A DNA stretch of 64,000 bases from Siphonodentalium dalli (taxonomy: Eukaryota; Mollusca; Scaphopoda; Gadilida; Siphonodentaliidae), in NCBI GenBank assembly GCA_032622095.1, contig CP136069.1, positions 31,996,342-32,060,341 on the forward strand. Direction: 5' to 3'. The notes below the pieces were generated by a model. The model was not told the origin of the DNA, searched no databases, and saw only the letters and a list, made by a program, of their open reading frames with translations. Shown piece after piece: positions 45,766 through 57,453 of this stretch. The first letter of the stretch is position 1; each line of letters starts with the position of its first letter. The position numbers and the translations under genes were made by a program.

Positions 45766-48700
45766 TTGAAAATTTTGACACTAAACGTGTGTGGTTTGAA
45801 AAGACGCTTAAAATGCCCCGAGTTTGTAGAATTTTGTAATGAATTTGACATTTTATGTTTTTTGGAATCCAAAACCGACGACTGTGATGAACTGATTCTC
45901 GAGGGTTTCAAATTTACCGCAAAAAATCGCCAAAAGTTTTCATTTCGAAAATCTGGGGGGATTGTCATCGCATATCGTAAGGAACTCGAAAACTACATTA
46001 GTCCCATTGCGTCCGACTGTAAGTGTATACATTGGGTCAAAGTCTCGAAAATCATTACCAAGTCGAATGGGGATATGATGATAGGGGCCGTATACATTCC
46101 ACCTGAAAGATCCAAATTTGCTAATAAAGAATTTTTCAATGAAATTGAATGCGAATATCTCAGCAAAGCATTAGATTGTGAAAAGGTGATAATTACTGGA
46201 GATTTCAATGCCCGCACTGCAGAACTGAGTGACTACGATGAGCTTTATACCGACAGAGATAATTTAGATACATGTAGTGATAATATAGTGATACAGAAAG
46301 ATATATCTAGACTAACCGAATTTGGTTTCTCGCTGAAACGGAAAAACAGTGATAAAACGGTTAATAGCCACGGCAGGTTACTCATAGACATGTGTCGGAG
46401 ATCTGATCTATTCATTGTAAATGGCAGATTCGGTGGGGATGCGAAAATCAGTAAACTCACATGTAAAAACTCATCAGTAGTTGATTATGTAATTTGTAAC
46501 ACCGACTGTCTGCGTTCGTTCAAAACGTTTGTAGTAAGCGAGTTTAGTTCATTACGGTCAGACGCACACTGTGCATTAACATTTACATTGACATCGAAGC
46601 GAAAACCCCAAAAATATAATGTAGATAATACAGATTCAGGAACACCGAAACCCGCAAGATGGGACCATTCGCTTTGTAAGGAATACATCGGACATATAAA
46701 TGATGCTAACATTGATTTAGCGATTCAAATGTTTGATGAAAGCATACAATCCGAGAATCCTCCGAAAGAAAACGTGAATAACTTGACGGACAAAGTTGTA
46801 GAAATTTTAGTTGGTTCAGCCCTAAACACTTTCGGTAGGCGAAATAAGTATTCCAAGAAAACCGATGATAAACCATACACAAAAACCGACAGACCCTGGC
46901 TAACCCCCGAATGCAACAGTATGCGGAAAAATTACAAAAAAAAAATAAGAATCTACCTTAATGGCCGCAGTGACAGTAACAGAACAGAACTCCGCCAGAG
47001 CGAGAAAGAATATAAAAAGTGCCTGAATAAATCAATTAAAATATACGAAAATGAAATGCAGATTAAGATGGAACATCTCTATAAACACGACCCGAAGGCT
47101 TTTGGAAATCAGTAAAGGGGCGCGACACTGCGCGAGATATTGGCGTGAATATTGATGAGTTCAGTAGACATTTTAAGCAGCTAAATACACCACACGATCC
47201 CAATGATCCAGATATATCATTCGACCATGATAATGGGGTACCGACCGATACTCCCACGGCTACAATCTCGGACAGATCGGATTTACTTAACACACCCATT
47301 ACTGAGGGTGAAATCGCCACTTGTATAAGCCATTTAAAGTCAGACAAAGCATCATCCGATGACGGAATCCGCAACGAATACATAAAAGCTTCAGCGGGAA
47401 AACTCATGCCGTTACTGATAAAACTCTTTAACTACGTGCTCGATATAGGGTGTATTCCGGATTCATGGCTTGTGGGTTCTATTATCCCAATATATAAAAA
47501 GAAAGGAAGCAAGCAGGAACCAGGCAATTATAGGGGTATAACATTACTGAGTTGTTTGGGGAAACTATTTACGTCAATTTTGAATACGAGACTCACACAA
47601 TTTTCTCATACGTTCAATGTAATTCACGAAAATCAGTCAGGATTTCGAAAAAAGCACTCGACCATTGACAACATTTTTATAATTAATTCTTTACTTGAAA
47701 TTGCTAGATATAAGAAAAAGAAGATGTTCTGTGCATGCATAGATTTCGAGAAAGCTTTTGATAGAGTTTGGAGAGAAGGTATGTGGTATAAACTCAGATT
47801 AAACCAAATCACGGGTAAAATATATCGCGTAATTGTGAATATGTATGACAATTTTAAGTCGAAAGTATTAGCAAATGGCCAAGAGTCAGAGCCGTTCCCT
47901 TCTGCAGTTGGTTTAAAACAGGGTGATAATATCTCCCCTTTTCTTTTTTCCTTGTACATAAATGACCTGAGCGATTTTTTGGCTAGTGCAGACGTGGAGG
48001 GAATGGGAACAGTTTCTAATGAAATGGAGAGAAAACTAGACTGTTATCTGAAATTGTGTGTCCTTTTTTACGCTGACGATACCGTTTTATTCGCCGAATC
48101 AAAAAAAGATCTGCAGTACCAGTTGAACTGTTTCGAAGACTACTGCCATATATGGAAACTAAAGGTTAACATTCCGAAAACCAAGGTAGTTTACTTCTCA
48201 CGGGGGCGACAACCCAAACATCTTGGCTTTTCATTCAATAATATTAATCTAGAAGTGGCTAGCTCATTCAACTATTTAGGTATACCTCTTTCCAGAAATG
48301 GGTCATTTACAGAAGCTAAACGCGCTGCAGTTAGAAAAGCTACTCATTCAATGTATGAAGTCTTCAGAATCGGACGTGTACACAAACTATCGATCAATGC
48401 GCATTTGCGATTATTTGACACTATGGTTTTACCCATTCTTATTTATGGTTCAGAAATATGGGGAGTGGGAGACAACTCCATCATAGAAAGGATGCATTTG
48501 AAATTTTGTAAAATGTTGCTACACTTGAGATCCACCACTCCCAGCTTCATGGTATACGGTGAACTGGGACGATACTCCCTCGATGTCACCATTAAGGTGA
48601 GGATAATTAGCTATTGGATCAAGCTTTTGAACGGATCAGTTAATACTCTCGCCCAAAAACTATATCAAACTGCCCTCATGATATCCGAAACTGATGGATT

Positions 48701-49252
48701 TTACACACCCTGGCTGAGAAAAGTGAAGAGTATTTTAAATGATTGTGGGTTATCATATATGTGGATCGGACAGAACTCCGCCATAGATTTAAATATAACC
48801 ATATCGCTGGTGAAACAGAAACTGACTGATCAATATATTCAACAATGGCATGAATCGTGTAAACGCTCCAGTCGAGGAGAAATATACAGGATATTAAAAC
48901 CGGAATTTGGTCAGGAATATTACATCTCCGAGTTTCGTGATGACATAAAATTTACCCTAGCTCGATTCAGAACAAGCAACCACCCATTACCAATAGAAAA
49001 GGGTAGGTGGCATAGTACACCCGTGATGATCGAATATGTACACTATGTTACAACGGCCAAATCGGTGACGAAATTCACTATATGTTTTACTGTCAATCAT
49101 TATCAACAGAGCGAAAAATGCTGTTGCACAAGTCATATTGGAATTACCCAAGTCCAATGAAACTAAGAATCTTGTTCTCCACGAGAAAACCATCGATAGC
49201 TAGGAGACTCTGTAAATTTATCAAGATTATGGAGGGTCGACTAGTTACTTGA
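45766..49252 (+). CDS. LINE ORF2: APE endonuclease, reverse transcriptase, zinc knuckle (two frame breaks)
   Basis: Endonuclease (45766-46590): LTLNVCGLKRR, the catalytic Glu in FLESKTD, GAVYIPPERS, GDFNAR and SVVDYVICNTD with a terminal SDAH. Reverse transcriptase (about 47330-48250): IPIYKKKGSKQEPGNYRGI, ENQSGFRKKHSTID, ACIDFEKAFDRVW (first catalytic Asp), LKQGDNISPFLFSLYINDL and the catalytic FYADDTVLF (YADDT at 48069-48083). A thumb/C-terminal region follows with FDTMVLPILIYGSEIWG. The zinc knuckle RICTLCYNGQIGDEIHYMFY lies at about 49030-49090 in a shifted frame, and the stop is at 49250-49252. The frame breaks near 47100 (within a T4 run) and near 49020 (within a C3 run). Apart from these, about 1,160 codons are open with all catalytic residues present. 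It nicks target DNA and copies the LINE RNA at the insertion site. Confidence 0.9.
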
Positions 49253-49513
49253 TGAGGTCAGGAAGAGGCCGCATACTATGCCTCCCCACGGCTGTGCCTT
49301 GGGGTGGTATGGTGTGGGGGTCCTCGTTGGTCTTATCCAGTGACTGGTTTACCCTGCCCCTGATAGATTACAGCCAGAACAATATATTTGTATTGAATTG
49401 ATATATTCCTTATTCGCCCAACACTGCCTCTGATATTATGTATACATATGTAAACATGTTTCCTTTCAACCATTGATGTATGGTATAAGAAATAAATCTG
49501 TCAGCAGTTGAGA

Positions 49514-49625
49514 CCTAAGCAGAATGAGGTTCCCAAATGATGAATTTGGTGATGCTAGCCTGCTGTGTCTGACAGTGTCAATAAATTCACCCTCTGGGGA
49601 CATGATTCTGCAAATGTCAGACACA
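49514..49625. repeat. Partial copy of the GCAGAATGAGG palindromic MITE
   Basis: AAGCAGAATGAGGTTCCCAA, then GATGAATTTGGTGATGCTAG and the inverted half ending CATGATTCTGCAAATGTCAG. It lies immediately after the LINE tail. Confidence 0.7.
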
Positions 49626-49683
49626 CTAAATCCGGGCTTGGTCTGGGTATTTATTAAGGTAGGTATGGGGGACCTCAAACAGT

Positions 49684-49897
49684 ACAGTAATGCTCTAAGT
49701 AATCGACTTCATAACCACAGCAGAATTATGGGTATAAACTTTTCAGGATTTATTTGGAAATATGGCTTGTTGCCATTCATCGGAAAGTTCTCCCCGTGAG
49801 CTTTCCGATGAATGGCAACAAGCCATATTTCCGACTAAATCCTGAAAAGTTACCCATAATTCTGCTGTGGTTAAGAAGTGGATTACTTAGAGCATTA
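49684..49897. repeat. Palindrome 1 of a double hairpin
   Basis: AACCACAGCAGAATTATGGG...TATGGCTTGTTGCCATTCAT pairs with its complement around GGAAAGTTCTCCCCGTGAGC. Outer arms include AGTAATGCTCTAAGTAATCG and its complement ending GCATTACTG. About 100-bp arms. Confidence 0.85.
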
Positions 49898-50104
49898 CTG
49901 TAGTAATTGACTCTTTAGCCACAGCAGAATTATGGGAAATGTTTCAGGATTTAGTCGGAAATATGGCTTGTTGCTATTCAGTGGAAAGCTCTCACCGAGA
50001 GCTATCTGATGAATGGCAGCAAGCCATATCTCCGACTAAATCCTGAAAAATTACCCATAATTCTGCTGTGGTTACGGAGTCGATTATTTAGGGCATTACT
50101 GTAC
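49898..50104. repeat. Palindrome 2 of a double hairpin
   Basis: A second copy of the same palindrome, slightly diverged (TTGCTATTCAGTGGAAAGCT / AGCTATCTGATGAATGGCAG), directly abutting the first and sharing the GCATTACTGTA outer ends. Confidence 0.85.
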
Positions 50105-50769
50105 ATGTAGGCCTGTACTGTACAAGACATGCTTTTTTCAATATGTCATACAAACTATTATTAATTTTTAGGTGATGAGCTGAGAAGAGTTATAACCACC
50201 TTACCAAGACAGTGGCAAGACTCATACATGTAGATCATAATGTCATGAGGATAAAGGTATGATTTCAGAGCTGTTAGCCATTTATTCCAAATATATTATA
50301 AAATTGTATTTAAAATAATAACCACTAAAATATGATATGCATTTCAGAAAACTTACAGAAAAACTTTGTCTTTTTTTCTCACGGAGTGGTGTTTGTTTGG
50401 TCGGGGTGCTGATATCCCGATTTCTTTTTACATTTCTTCTCTTTGTACTGACACTCGTTGATATATAACTTGGTGTACGGTCCATTTCTGCAAAATATTA
50501 AACATATTACGAGTACTTATGCTATAACTATGCTATAATAGCACATGATTTTTTTTCATCTACTACTATTTTTAATTATTTACATGCAATATAGTACACA
50601 TTTAGCTGAGACTCAAAATTATTATAAAAAAAATATATACTGGTATTGTCAAACATGAATAGCCATACTGACATACAGACAACAACAAATAATATGCACT
50701 AGTAATATTAACCCTCAGGCTCCGTTGCTCCCAGACAACTCATATTTTCCCGTTTGACACAAAACACCT
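50105..50769. other. Interior of the long-inverted-repeat element, no gene recognised
   Basis: AT-rich; no open frame with a domain match. This stretch would be original interior of the element if the LINE and MITEs are later arrivals. Confidence 0.45.
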
Positions 50770-51578
50770 CACGCAAACAAAATATATCTGCCTCATATAG
50801 ATGATTTTGGTACTAAAATGACCACAATAATATAGCCGAAACATCGAAATAAAAAAATCAGACATGAGGCAGCAAACTTCTTCAATGTTGATGTAACCGT
50901 GCACGAGGGGGGGGGGGGGGGGTGATTACTAGTACCTCACGAAACTTATTTGGAACAAATAAAACTATCGTCATCAACTTATATTGACATATATGTATGA
51001 AGGAGATACCTGTTTTATCAGTAATGTAAATAAACCCCTTAAATGTATGTTGTACAGACTGACCAACTTGTCCGAGCATGGGACGGTATAGCCAAGTTTG
51101 GCAATTTATGGTAAAAGGTGCACCCAGGCAAATCACATTGACCCCTTGTGTTAATTTTGGTATCAACATGAGCGTAAATATATCCCCGATGAATTTAGTT
51201 AATAAAATGCGACATGAGGCAGCAAACTTCGACACAAAATTGATGTAACCGGTTGCCGGGGGTGTTTGTTGACATCAGAGTTTCCAAATATCCAAGCTAC
51301 AAAAACATGATTTCGCACTATTTAACTTATTGCCGTTGATCGGGGTTAGTCGATTCCTGTGAAAAACACTCTATTCAATTTGATTGAGTAGTTGTCAAAG
51401 TTATATACTTGCGTCTTGTATTATTAAAGTAAGAAAAACGTACCGATGTTGAAATGTGCTTTTCTATTTTAAAACAATGTCTCACAAACCGGAAACACAA
51501 TTCAAAATTCCACTTTCTGTTTAGCCTATCCCTGTCCCTACGGGCGAGTAGCTGGAGTTGGGACAGGGTACCAGTCTA
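50770..51578 (-). repeat. Right 0.8-kb arm of long inverted repeat
   Basis: Reverse complement of 42549-43349 with few differences, mainly the longer G run at about 50907-50922. It ends GGGACAGGGTACCAGTCTA. Together with the left arm it delimits a 9-kb element. Confidence 0.85.
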
Positions 51579-51870
51579 GAAACAATTAGATCCGTGTCAG
51601 ACGCATCACAGACGAATCTCCGTCCAATTCAGACGAATCTTCGCCGGTGATGCGTCTAAAATCCGTATTGGTTTCAAACGACGGATTTTTGACGACTCGA
51701 ATCTAATACATGTGACGAGAAGAGCCGAAAGTTGCCGAAGTAACGAATGCAAATGATATGACAATGATACATGTATGATAATGGTATAATAATGAGGGGG
51801 TTCCCCTTATCTGCGGAAAACCCCACATGACGTCATTTGTCGCAAGCTCTCTTTGTTATAAAGAAAGATA
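51579..51870. repeat. Right fragment of the split GTTTCAAACGACGG repeat
   Basis: GAAACAATTAGATCCGTGTC continues the sequence interrupted at 42548. It is followed by GTTTCAAACGACGGATTTTT and a TTCCCCTTATCTGCGGAAAA block homologous to 42366-42425. Confidence 0.6.
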
Positions 51871-52459
51871 ATAAGGTGCATTTCCTATCGGAAATACGGG
51901 GTATTTATTCATGATCCAGTTTCCACTGGCAATTTGTGGTTTCTAGTTCTGAATCTTAGGAGGCTCAATAAGGCGATGTTGTCATCTAAGGATATATACT
52001 TCGAGTGCTTGTCTATAAACAAATGATTTTGTAACGTTTTTTATTTTCGTTTACATAACAAAGCGTACAAGCGTGACAATAACATGTAATGCAATCTACG
52101 CAATATTTATTATTTGCATAAGAACAACATTTGTCTATTATATAATATTCTTTCTGTTTATGGCAGTTTTAGAAGGTGTGACTATTTTATCAGCTATACC
52201 CACGACAAATGCCGCCCGTATCTGTGTGTTATAAAATCAATACAATAAGCAACACTACTGGTACCGTACTAACTATATTAAATTTATCTGGCAACTTTTA
52301 TTATTTTATAGGATTTAATACTATAATACATATATTCGGGCTGCAATCGCGCACATATACACATACACATACATAATTTATACTGTATTTTAATATATAT
52401 GCATAACATACCGGTATATATATATCCCTCTAGCTATGCGTGACCGGGTGCACCTTCAA
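51871..52459. other. No gene recognised
   Basis: AT-rich sequence with TA-rich microsatellite stretches near 52370-52430. Confidence 0.45.
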
Positions 52460-52606
52460 ATAAATTGCCGGATGTATTAGATTCGACGCGACGAAGATGC
52501 GTCCGTCTGAAACAAAATTGGCCGAAATCGCATCACCCACGGATTTAATACAATTAGATTAATGAGATTCAAGTCGACAAAAATCCGTCGTTTGAAACGG
52601 GCCTTA
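52460..52606. repeat. Inverted end of the GTTTCAAACGACGG repeat
   Basis: Ends in AAAATCCGTCGTTTGAAACG then GGCCTTA, the complement of the motif at 42451. An older, larger element spanning 42451-52606 is possible but not proven. Confidence 0.55.
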
Positions 52607-52947
52607 TGGACGATGATGTGCTGTGTATTAATGAAATTTGCGCATTCCATGCATGTGTCATACAAATTATGTTGATTGCAATCATTTCAAATTCTCCTTT
52701 CCCGGCAAACGGAAATTTGGTTTATGAAATTATTAAAGATGCAGGGTCCGATTTGATACCAATATACCGATTTGATTATGATTATTTCCTAAACAATATC
52801 CACCTTACCACGCAAAATGAAAAAATACACGTAATCAACACCATTCGTATGGCACCGCAAAAAGAAACGCAATATTTCAGGGAAAATGGTCATCAAAGAT
52901 TTAGAACGCTCTTTATTGTCTACTGCCTTTGGACGACGGAAACATAA
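52606..52947 (+). CDS. Unassigned open frame, 113 codons
   Basis: Starts MDDDVLCINEICAFHACVIQ with a hydrophobic stretch near residues 20-30, then LVYEIIKDAGSDLIPIYRFD. No domain is recognised. The start abuts the repeat terminus at 52606. It may be a decayed fragment of a transposase-adjacent or nuclease frame, or chance; there are no splice sites or neighbours to support it. Confidence 0.2.
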   Translation: MDDDVLCINEICAFHACVIQIMLIAIISNSPFPANGNLVYEIIKDAGSDLIPIYRFDYDYFLNNIHLTTQNEKIHVINTIRMAPQKETQYFRENGHQRFRTLFIVYCLWTTET

Positions 52948-54339
52948 ATGGTCTTTATATCATTGTAATTTTTGATGGGCTGACAACAATTCAAAACGTG
53001 TCGAAACTTACCCTTTTGAGAGTCGATATCTGGCCATAAAAACATTATAATAAATGGGACCATGTGTCAGATCTTATTACGTTCTATTATAGAAGACGTA
53101 CATATTATTATTCTGTTGTGTTAAATCGGACAGAACATCTTTAATTAATTGGCGTCAAATCTGACTGTGGATCTTTAATGCCAACATTTCAAACTCTGAT
53201 GAAGGAAACCCGGGGAGGGGACTAATTAGGTGAGCGGCCAAGAGCCAAAAAGGGTCACATTTAAGGAGATAAATGGGCCTATGGTACTTAAGGATAAATT
53301 TGGTGTCGTTGGAAATCTGAGCATGTATGCTATTCGATGAGGCCTGCTGTGGAATCTGAAAGTGGTGCGGTTGCCATGGAAACGGTCTCCGAAAAGGGTG
53401 TGCAACTTGTATAAAACACCATTTGGATGAATTGGAACTACTCCATTCTGAATATTTTTTGAGTCTTGATAATATGGGAAAGTGAAATTCTAAGTATTAT
53501 CACCGAGTATGGTAATGATAAACACATGACATGGTCACGTGACTTCCTGACCTAATATACAGGCAGATATTACTGTTTTTGTGTAAAATCATGTGATTTT
53601 ATGCAAAAATGGGTGATTATTGGAATCACAGTATAACGTGCCATATATATCTACCACAGGGGCAAATCATATGTCGATGTAATCGGGAGGATGTGAGCTT
53701 TGTGTTCCAATCTGATTTAGAAACAAAAAGTTTGTGGTTGCCATGGAAACGGCTTTTACGTGAAATATATATAAAATCCTGGGAAAAAACACATCTGAAT
53801 ACATTTGAAACATACCTGTATTGGGTTTTAGGAATTTGAAGTATCTTAGGTAACTTTAGTCACAGCAATATCCCATAATTTGTCATGTTAAGAACACGAC
53901 AAGATCACACACACATAACTATCGAACATAGATACCTTTATTATTAGTTTTCCACTGGTTTTGGGGCAAATAGAGCGATTTTAGTGAAAAATGGGTGATT
54001 TTTGGAATCGGTATATAACATGGCGTATTTTTCAGACACATGGACAACTTATATGTCATTTTAATCGGGATGATTTAGGCTTTTGTGTTTCAACCTATTT
54101 TGGAACCCGAACATTGTGTGGTTTCCATGGAAACGGTTTATACCTTAAATATGTTTGATTTCCAGCAAAACGTTGATTTTAGCGAAAAAATGTGTGATTA
54201 TTTGAAGAAAGGTGTAGGCTATGCGTGGAAACTTGACTGACCCACTCACGAGCTAGCTCAATGTGATGTTATGACGTCATGGCGTTACGCCATGACATCA
54301 CATGAACATTCAACTGGTAGTCTCTCAACCGGAAGCAAA

Positions 54340-54419
54340 ATGGCCGCCAACGATCTGCTTTTTCACGCTGAGTTTTTCTACAGAATGTTGGACCCTCCAT
54401 TCCATAGGAACACTAGAAG
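54340..54419 (+). CDS. Possible short first exon inside the 3.4-kb element
   Basis: The ATG at 54340 in the context AAAATGGCC opens MAANDLLFHAEFFYRMLDPP, followed by FHRNTR and a donor GTAATT at 54420. It is phase 2. The next exon-like piece (54834 onward) is open only for a phase-1 join, so a direct splice would not keep the frame. No domain is recognised. Confidence 0.3.
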
Positions 54420-54539
54420 GTAATTACCATTATTTATATGACTTATAGTGAATATATACACATTAATATGATGCGTCACGGTGTGTCAGTTGAAAAATGA
54501 ACACTCAGCAAAACATGTATACGACTATATTATTATATT

Positions 54540-54830
54540 ATGTCCATTTTGTAAGTTTTCCTGTGGGTGGGGCAACCATACTAGCACTGGTCAGTGCACT
54601 GGAAGTGCTGTCCAATTTTGTAATTTGTCTGGTGGGTGGGATAACCATATACTAGTAAGTACTGGCCAGCGCCTATTAGGGAAGTGCTGTCCATTTTTGT
54701 AATTTTCCGGTGGGTGGGCAACCATACTAGTGGTGGCCAGTGCATGTAAGGGGATTGTCCATTTTTGTAATTTTCTGGTGGGTGGGGAACCATACTGGCA
54801 AGCACCTATAAGTGAATTTTACATTCATTT
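54540..54830 (+). repeat. Minisatellite, about 80-bp unit, 4 copies
   Basis: Units contain CCATTTTTGTAATTTTCYGG, then GGTGGGYAACCATACTAG and TGGCCAGTGC. It lies between the two exon-like pieces, that is, in the putative intron. Confidence 0.8.
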
Positions 54831-54833
54831 CAG

Positions 54834-55065
54834 GTAAATTCCAACCGACTATAAATATGGATGAGGATGAGCTAGAATGGACCTCAGTCCAGTCGTCCAA
54901 AGCTAAACGAAGACGCTTGAATGAAAACGTTGACCACTGCATCATTTGATGAGAAACTCAGTCTTTTAACTGCCACCGGCCTTGAGTCGTTCAAAAGTGC
55001 AGCCCGGTTGCGGAAGTATGGTGTGTTCTATCGCCTTGGTAAACTGGTTAGTATACGTGTTAGTT
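54834..55065 (+). pseudogene. Possible coding fragment, acidic then basic N-terminus
   Basis: It follows TTTCAG. The ATG at about 54857 gives MDEDELEWTSVQSSKAKRRR and LNENV, then a frame change leads to KLSLLTATGLESFKSAARLR and KYGVFYRLGK before the stop. The Lys-Arg cluster could be a nuclear localisation signal. The protein family was not recognised; truncated transposon cargo or a decayed transposase start are both possible. Confidence 0.3.
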
Positions 55066-55279
55066 AATTAACTGACAACTATATGTTCTATTCTGGTTGT
55101 CCCAGTTCCGTATGGGGCATGACAAATTCATTTTAAAGTATGGAATTTTGCCGAGAACTTGTTTTGTGATTCTGGCCATTTTACTGGAAGGAAGCAGGCA
55201 GAACTTTGAGACGGAACCGAGATGAACCATAATCTGTGGCTATTCTGGTCCACTATGATAACAAAAAATATCAACTGGA

Positions 55280-55760
55280 TACAGGGTGGATGCCAAGATG
55301 GTAGTCAGGGAGTTACTCTATGATCATAGGTGAGGTGAATAGGTATACAGGGAGTTATTGTATGTCATGAATGATGTGAATAGGTACAAGAAGTGACTAT
55401 ATGGTTATGTGTGGGTTGTCCATGGTAGGATGTATTGGTATACAGGGAGAGGTCATGGTCATGTGTGAGGTGAATGGAGTGACTGTATGGTGTATGGTTG
55501 TGTCTATCCAGTACGGGTACACCCGATGTGCATGTATGGACATTGATGTGGTGTATGTATATAGCTACATGGTCATATATGTGTTGATTATGTATATATG
55601 GAGTGACTGTAAGGTCATGGGTGGGATGTACATGTACAAGTGTTGTCTGTATGATCATGGATGGGGTGTGTGGATAAATAGGGAGTTATTTTATGGTTAC
55701 GGGTAATGTCTATAGGTATACATGGAATGACTGTACGTTCATGATTGTAGTGTATATGCA
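55280..55760 (+). repeat. Degenerate tandem repeat, about 45-50 bp
   Basis: Repeated variants of GGTATACAGGGAGTTATTGT and ATGGTCATGTGTGAGGTGAA run through this stretch with considerable divergence. Open frames here reflect the repeat, not a gene. Confidence 0.65.
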
Positions 55761-56588
55761 TACCTGGACATATAAATTGTCCATGTTTATGGCATATATA
55801 CCAAGTTATACTGCGATTCCAAAAATCGACCTTTTTTCACTAAAATTGCCATATTTTACCCCAAAATTGGTGGTAAATGGTAGAAGTTATGTATATGTGT
55901 TAAATTATTATGTCAGTATGGTCTTCCCACCCCTTGGCATGGCGAATTATCAGATACTACTTTGACTAATGCCACCAAATATACCTCTTACTCCTAAAAC
56001 CCAATACAGGTATGTTTCAAATGTATTCAGATGTGTTTTTCATGGGATTTTATTTATATTTCACGTGCATGCCGTTTCCATGGCAACCATAAACTTTTGG
56101 GTTCTAAATCAGATTGGAACTCAAAGTACACATCCTCCCGATTACAACGACATATGCATTGCCCCTGTGGCAGACATATGTGGCCTGATATACTGCGATT
56201 CCAAAAATCACCCATTTTTGCATAAAATCACCTGGTTTGACCCACAAATTGTCAAAACTGTCCGTATATTGGATCCGGAGGTCACATGACCATACCATGT
56301 GTTAATCGTTACCATTTTGGTGATAATACCTTGAATTCCGATATTAAAGACTACCAAGACTCCAAAAATACTCATTCTGGACCAAATCATATTTATTCAT
56401 TGGTACCTTCTACGGATTGCACACCTTTTTTCAGAGATTGTTTCCATGGCAACCGCACCACTTTCAGATTCCACAGCAGGCCCCATTGAATAGCATACAT
56501 TCTCAGGTTTCCAACGACACCAAATTTATCCTTAAGTACCATAGGCCCATTTATCCGAAAAAAACTGGGTCTCTGCCGCTCGCCTAAA

Positions 56589-57453
56589 TGTTTTCTATTG
56601 TTCAACCATTAACCTGGAACAACGAAAAACTTCTATATGCTGATAAAACCCCACCAACAAAAGAAAGACCCATATGCGACTGAAAGTTACTTCTGAAAGT
56701 ATGATATGATTGGAAAGCGATACACTCCAAACACATTAATCACAACAATCGATATGTTTTGTTATCAAGTTCAAAAATACATGAAATTATCGATAAACTG
56801 ATTTATCACATATTTTAATTTTTTCGCACACTAGTTAGACACACTCGTTGTCTATATTTAACTAAGTCTGGACATTATGCGCTGTTTAAAAATGAAGAAA
56901 CACCTGGTCCCGATTTTCTAGCTTAAATTACTTGTGAATATAAAGTCCGCATGTAAGCATTTCACATATTTGTCGACATATTTAGATTACCAGAACAGGA
57001 AGTATAAGCACGACTAAAGTACAAGTCGGGACTCATACTACCACATGCCTTGGGTTCGACGCTTGGGGATTTTATCTTACTTTAACTGGTCCAGTGCTGG
57101 GAGACCATAATTGGACCCTACGCGTAAGAGTGCTGGAAGCCCAGATCTGGAGCGGCGTTACTGTATTGTTTGTTTAGTTTAATCATTTAAATCATGTTTG
57201 TCAGGTAATATTTATGAAATAGTGTTACATATATAACTAAATTAAATTAAAGACATCCAGGCTCATATCCATAACCTAATATGACAATCAGATTACTAAC
57301 CATAACCTAATCAGACAACCAGACTCATAACCTAATCCAAAATGTACATATGTGTGGGGCTCAAGTTCGAAAAAAGAGTGCAAATGTAGTAAATTATATA
57401 CTCCAAGAATAAATTTCAATGATTTTCTGTTTATTGAAATATATATCTATCTA
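56589..57453. other. Spacer before the Helitron array
   Basis: No gene. A stretch at 57040-57100 contains GGGTTCGACGC, which resembles a pol III B box, but no tRNA fold could be drawn around it. Confidence 0.45.

Larger units (their letters stand above)
44400..49410 (+). mobile_element. Near-complete L2/CR1-group LINE retrotransposon
   Basis: A 5' UTR, ORF1 (44843-45708), ORF2 (45766-49252) and a short 3' UTR ending in TGTATTGAATTGATAT, which resembles the short tandem tails of this LINE group. The 5' boundary is approximate. It lies between the two 0.8-kb inverted arms and so inserted into that element. No target duplication was identified. Confidence 0.85.
53224..56588. mobile_element. Long-inverted-repeat DNA element, 3.4 kb, enclosing coding fragments
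   Basis: The left end TTAGGTGAGCGGC is matched by GCCGCTCGCCTAA on the right. Inverted similarity continues inward for several hundred bases, including TAAATGGGCCTATGGTACTT, AGTGGTGCGGTTGCCATGGA and ATGGGTGATTATTGGAATCA, each with a complement at 55.8-56.6 kb. The left arm also holds a diverged direct repeat of the GGTTGCCATGGAAACGG block (about 53368, 53735 and 54120). The centre holds exon-like pieces and minisatellites. No transposase domain is recognised. Confidence 0.7.

Noticed and set aside
55365-55706. His-rich and Met/Val/Tyr-rich frames near 55.4-55.7 kb
   Set aside because: Generated by a degenerate 45-50 bp tandem repeat; open on both strands and without any domain.
57030-57100. 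tRNA or tRNA-derived SINE suggested by GGGTTCGACGC
   Set aside because: No acceptor or anticodon stem could be paired, and no A box at the right distance was seen.
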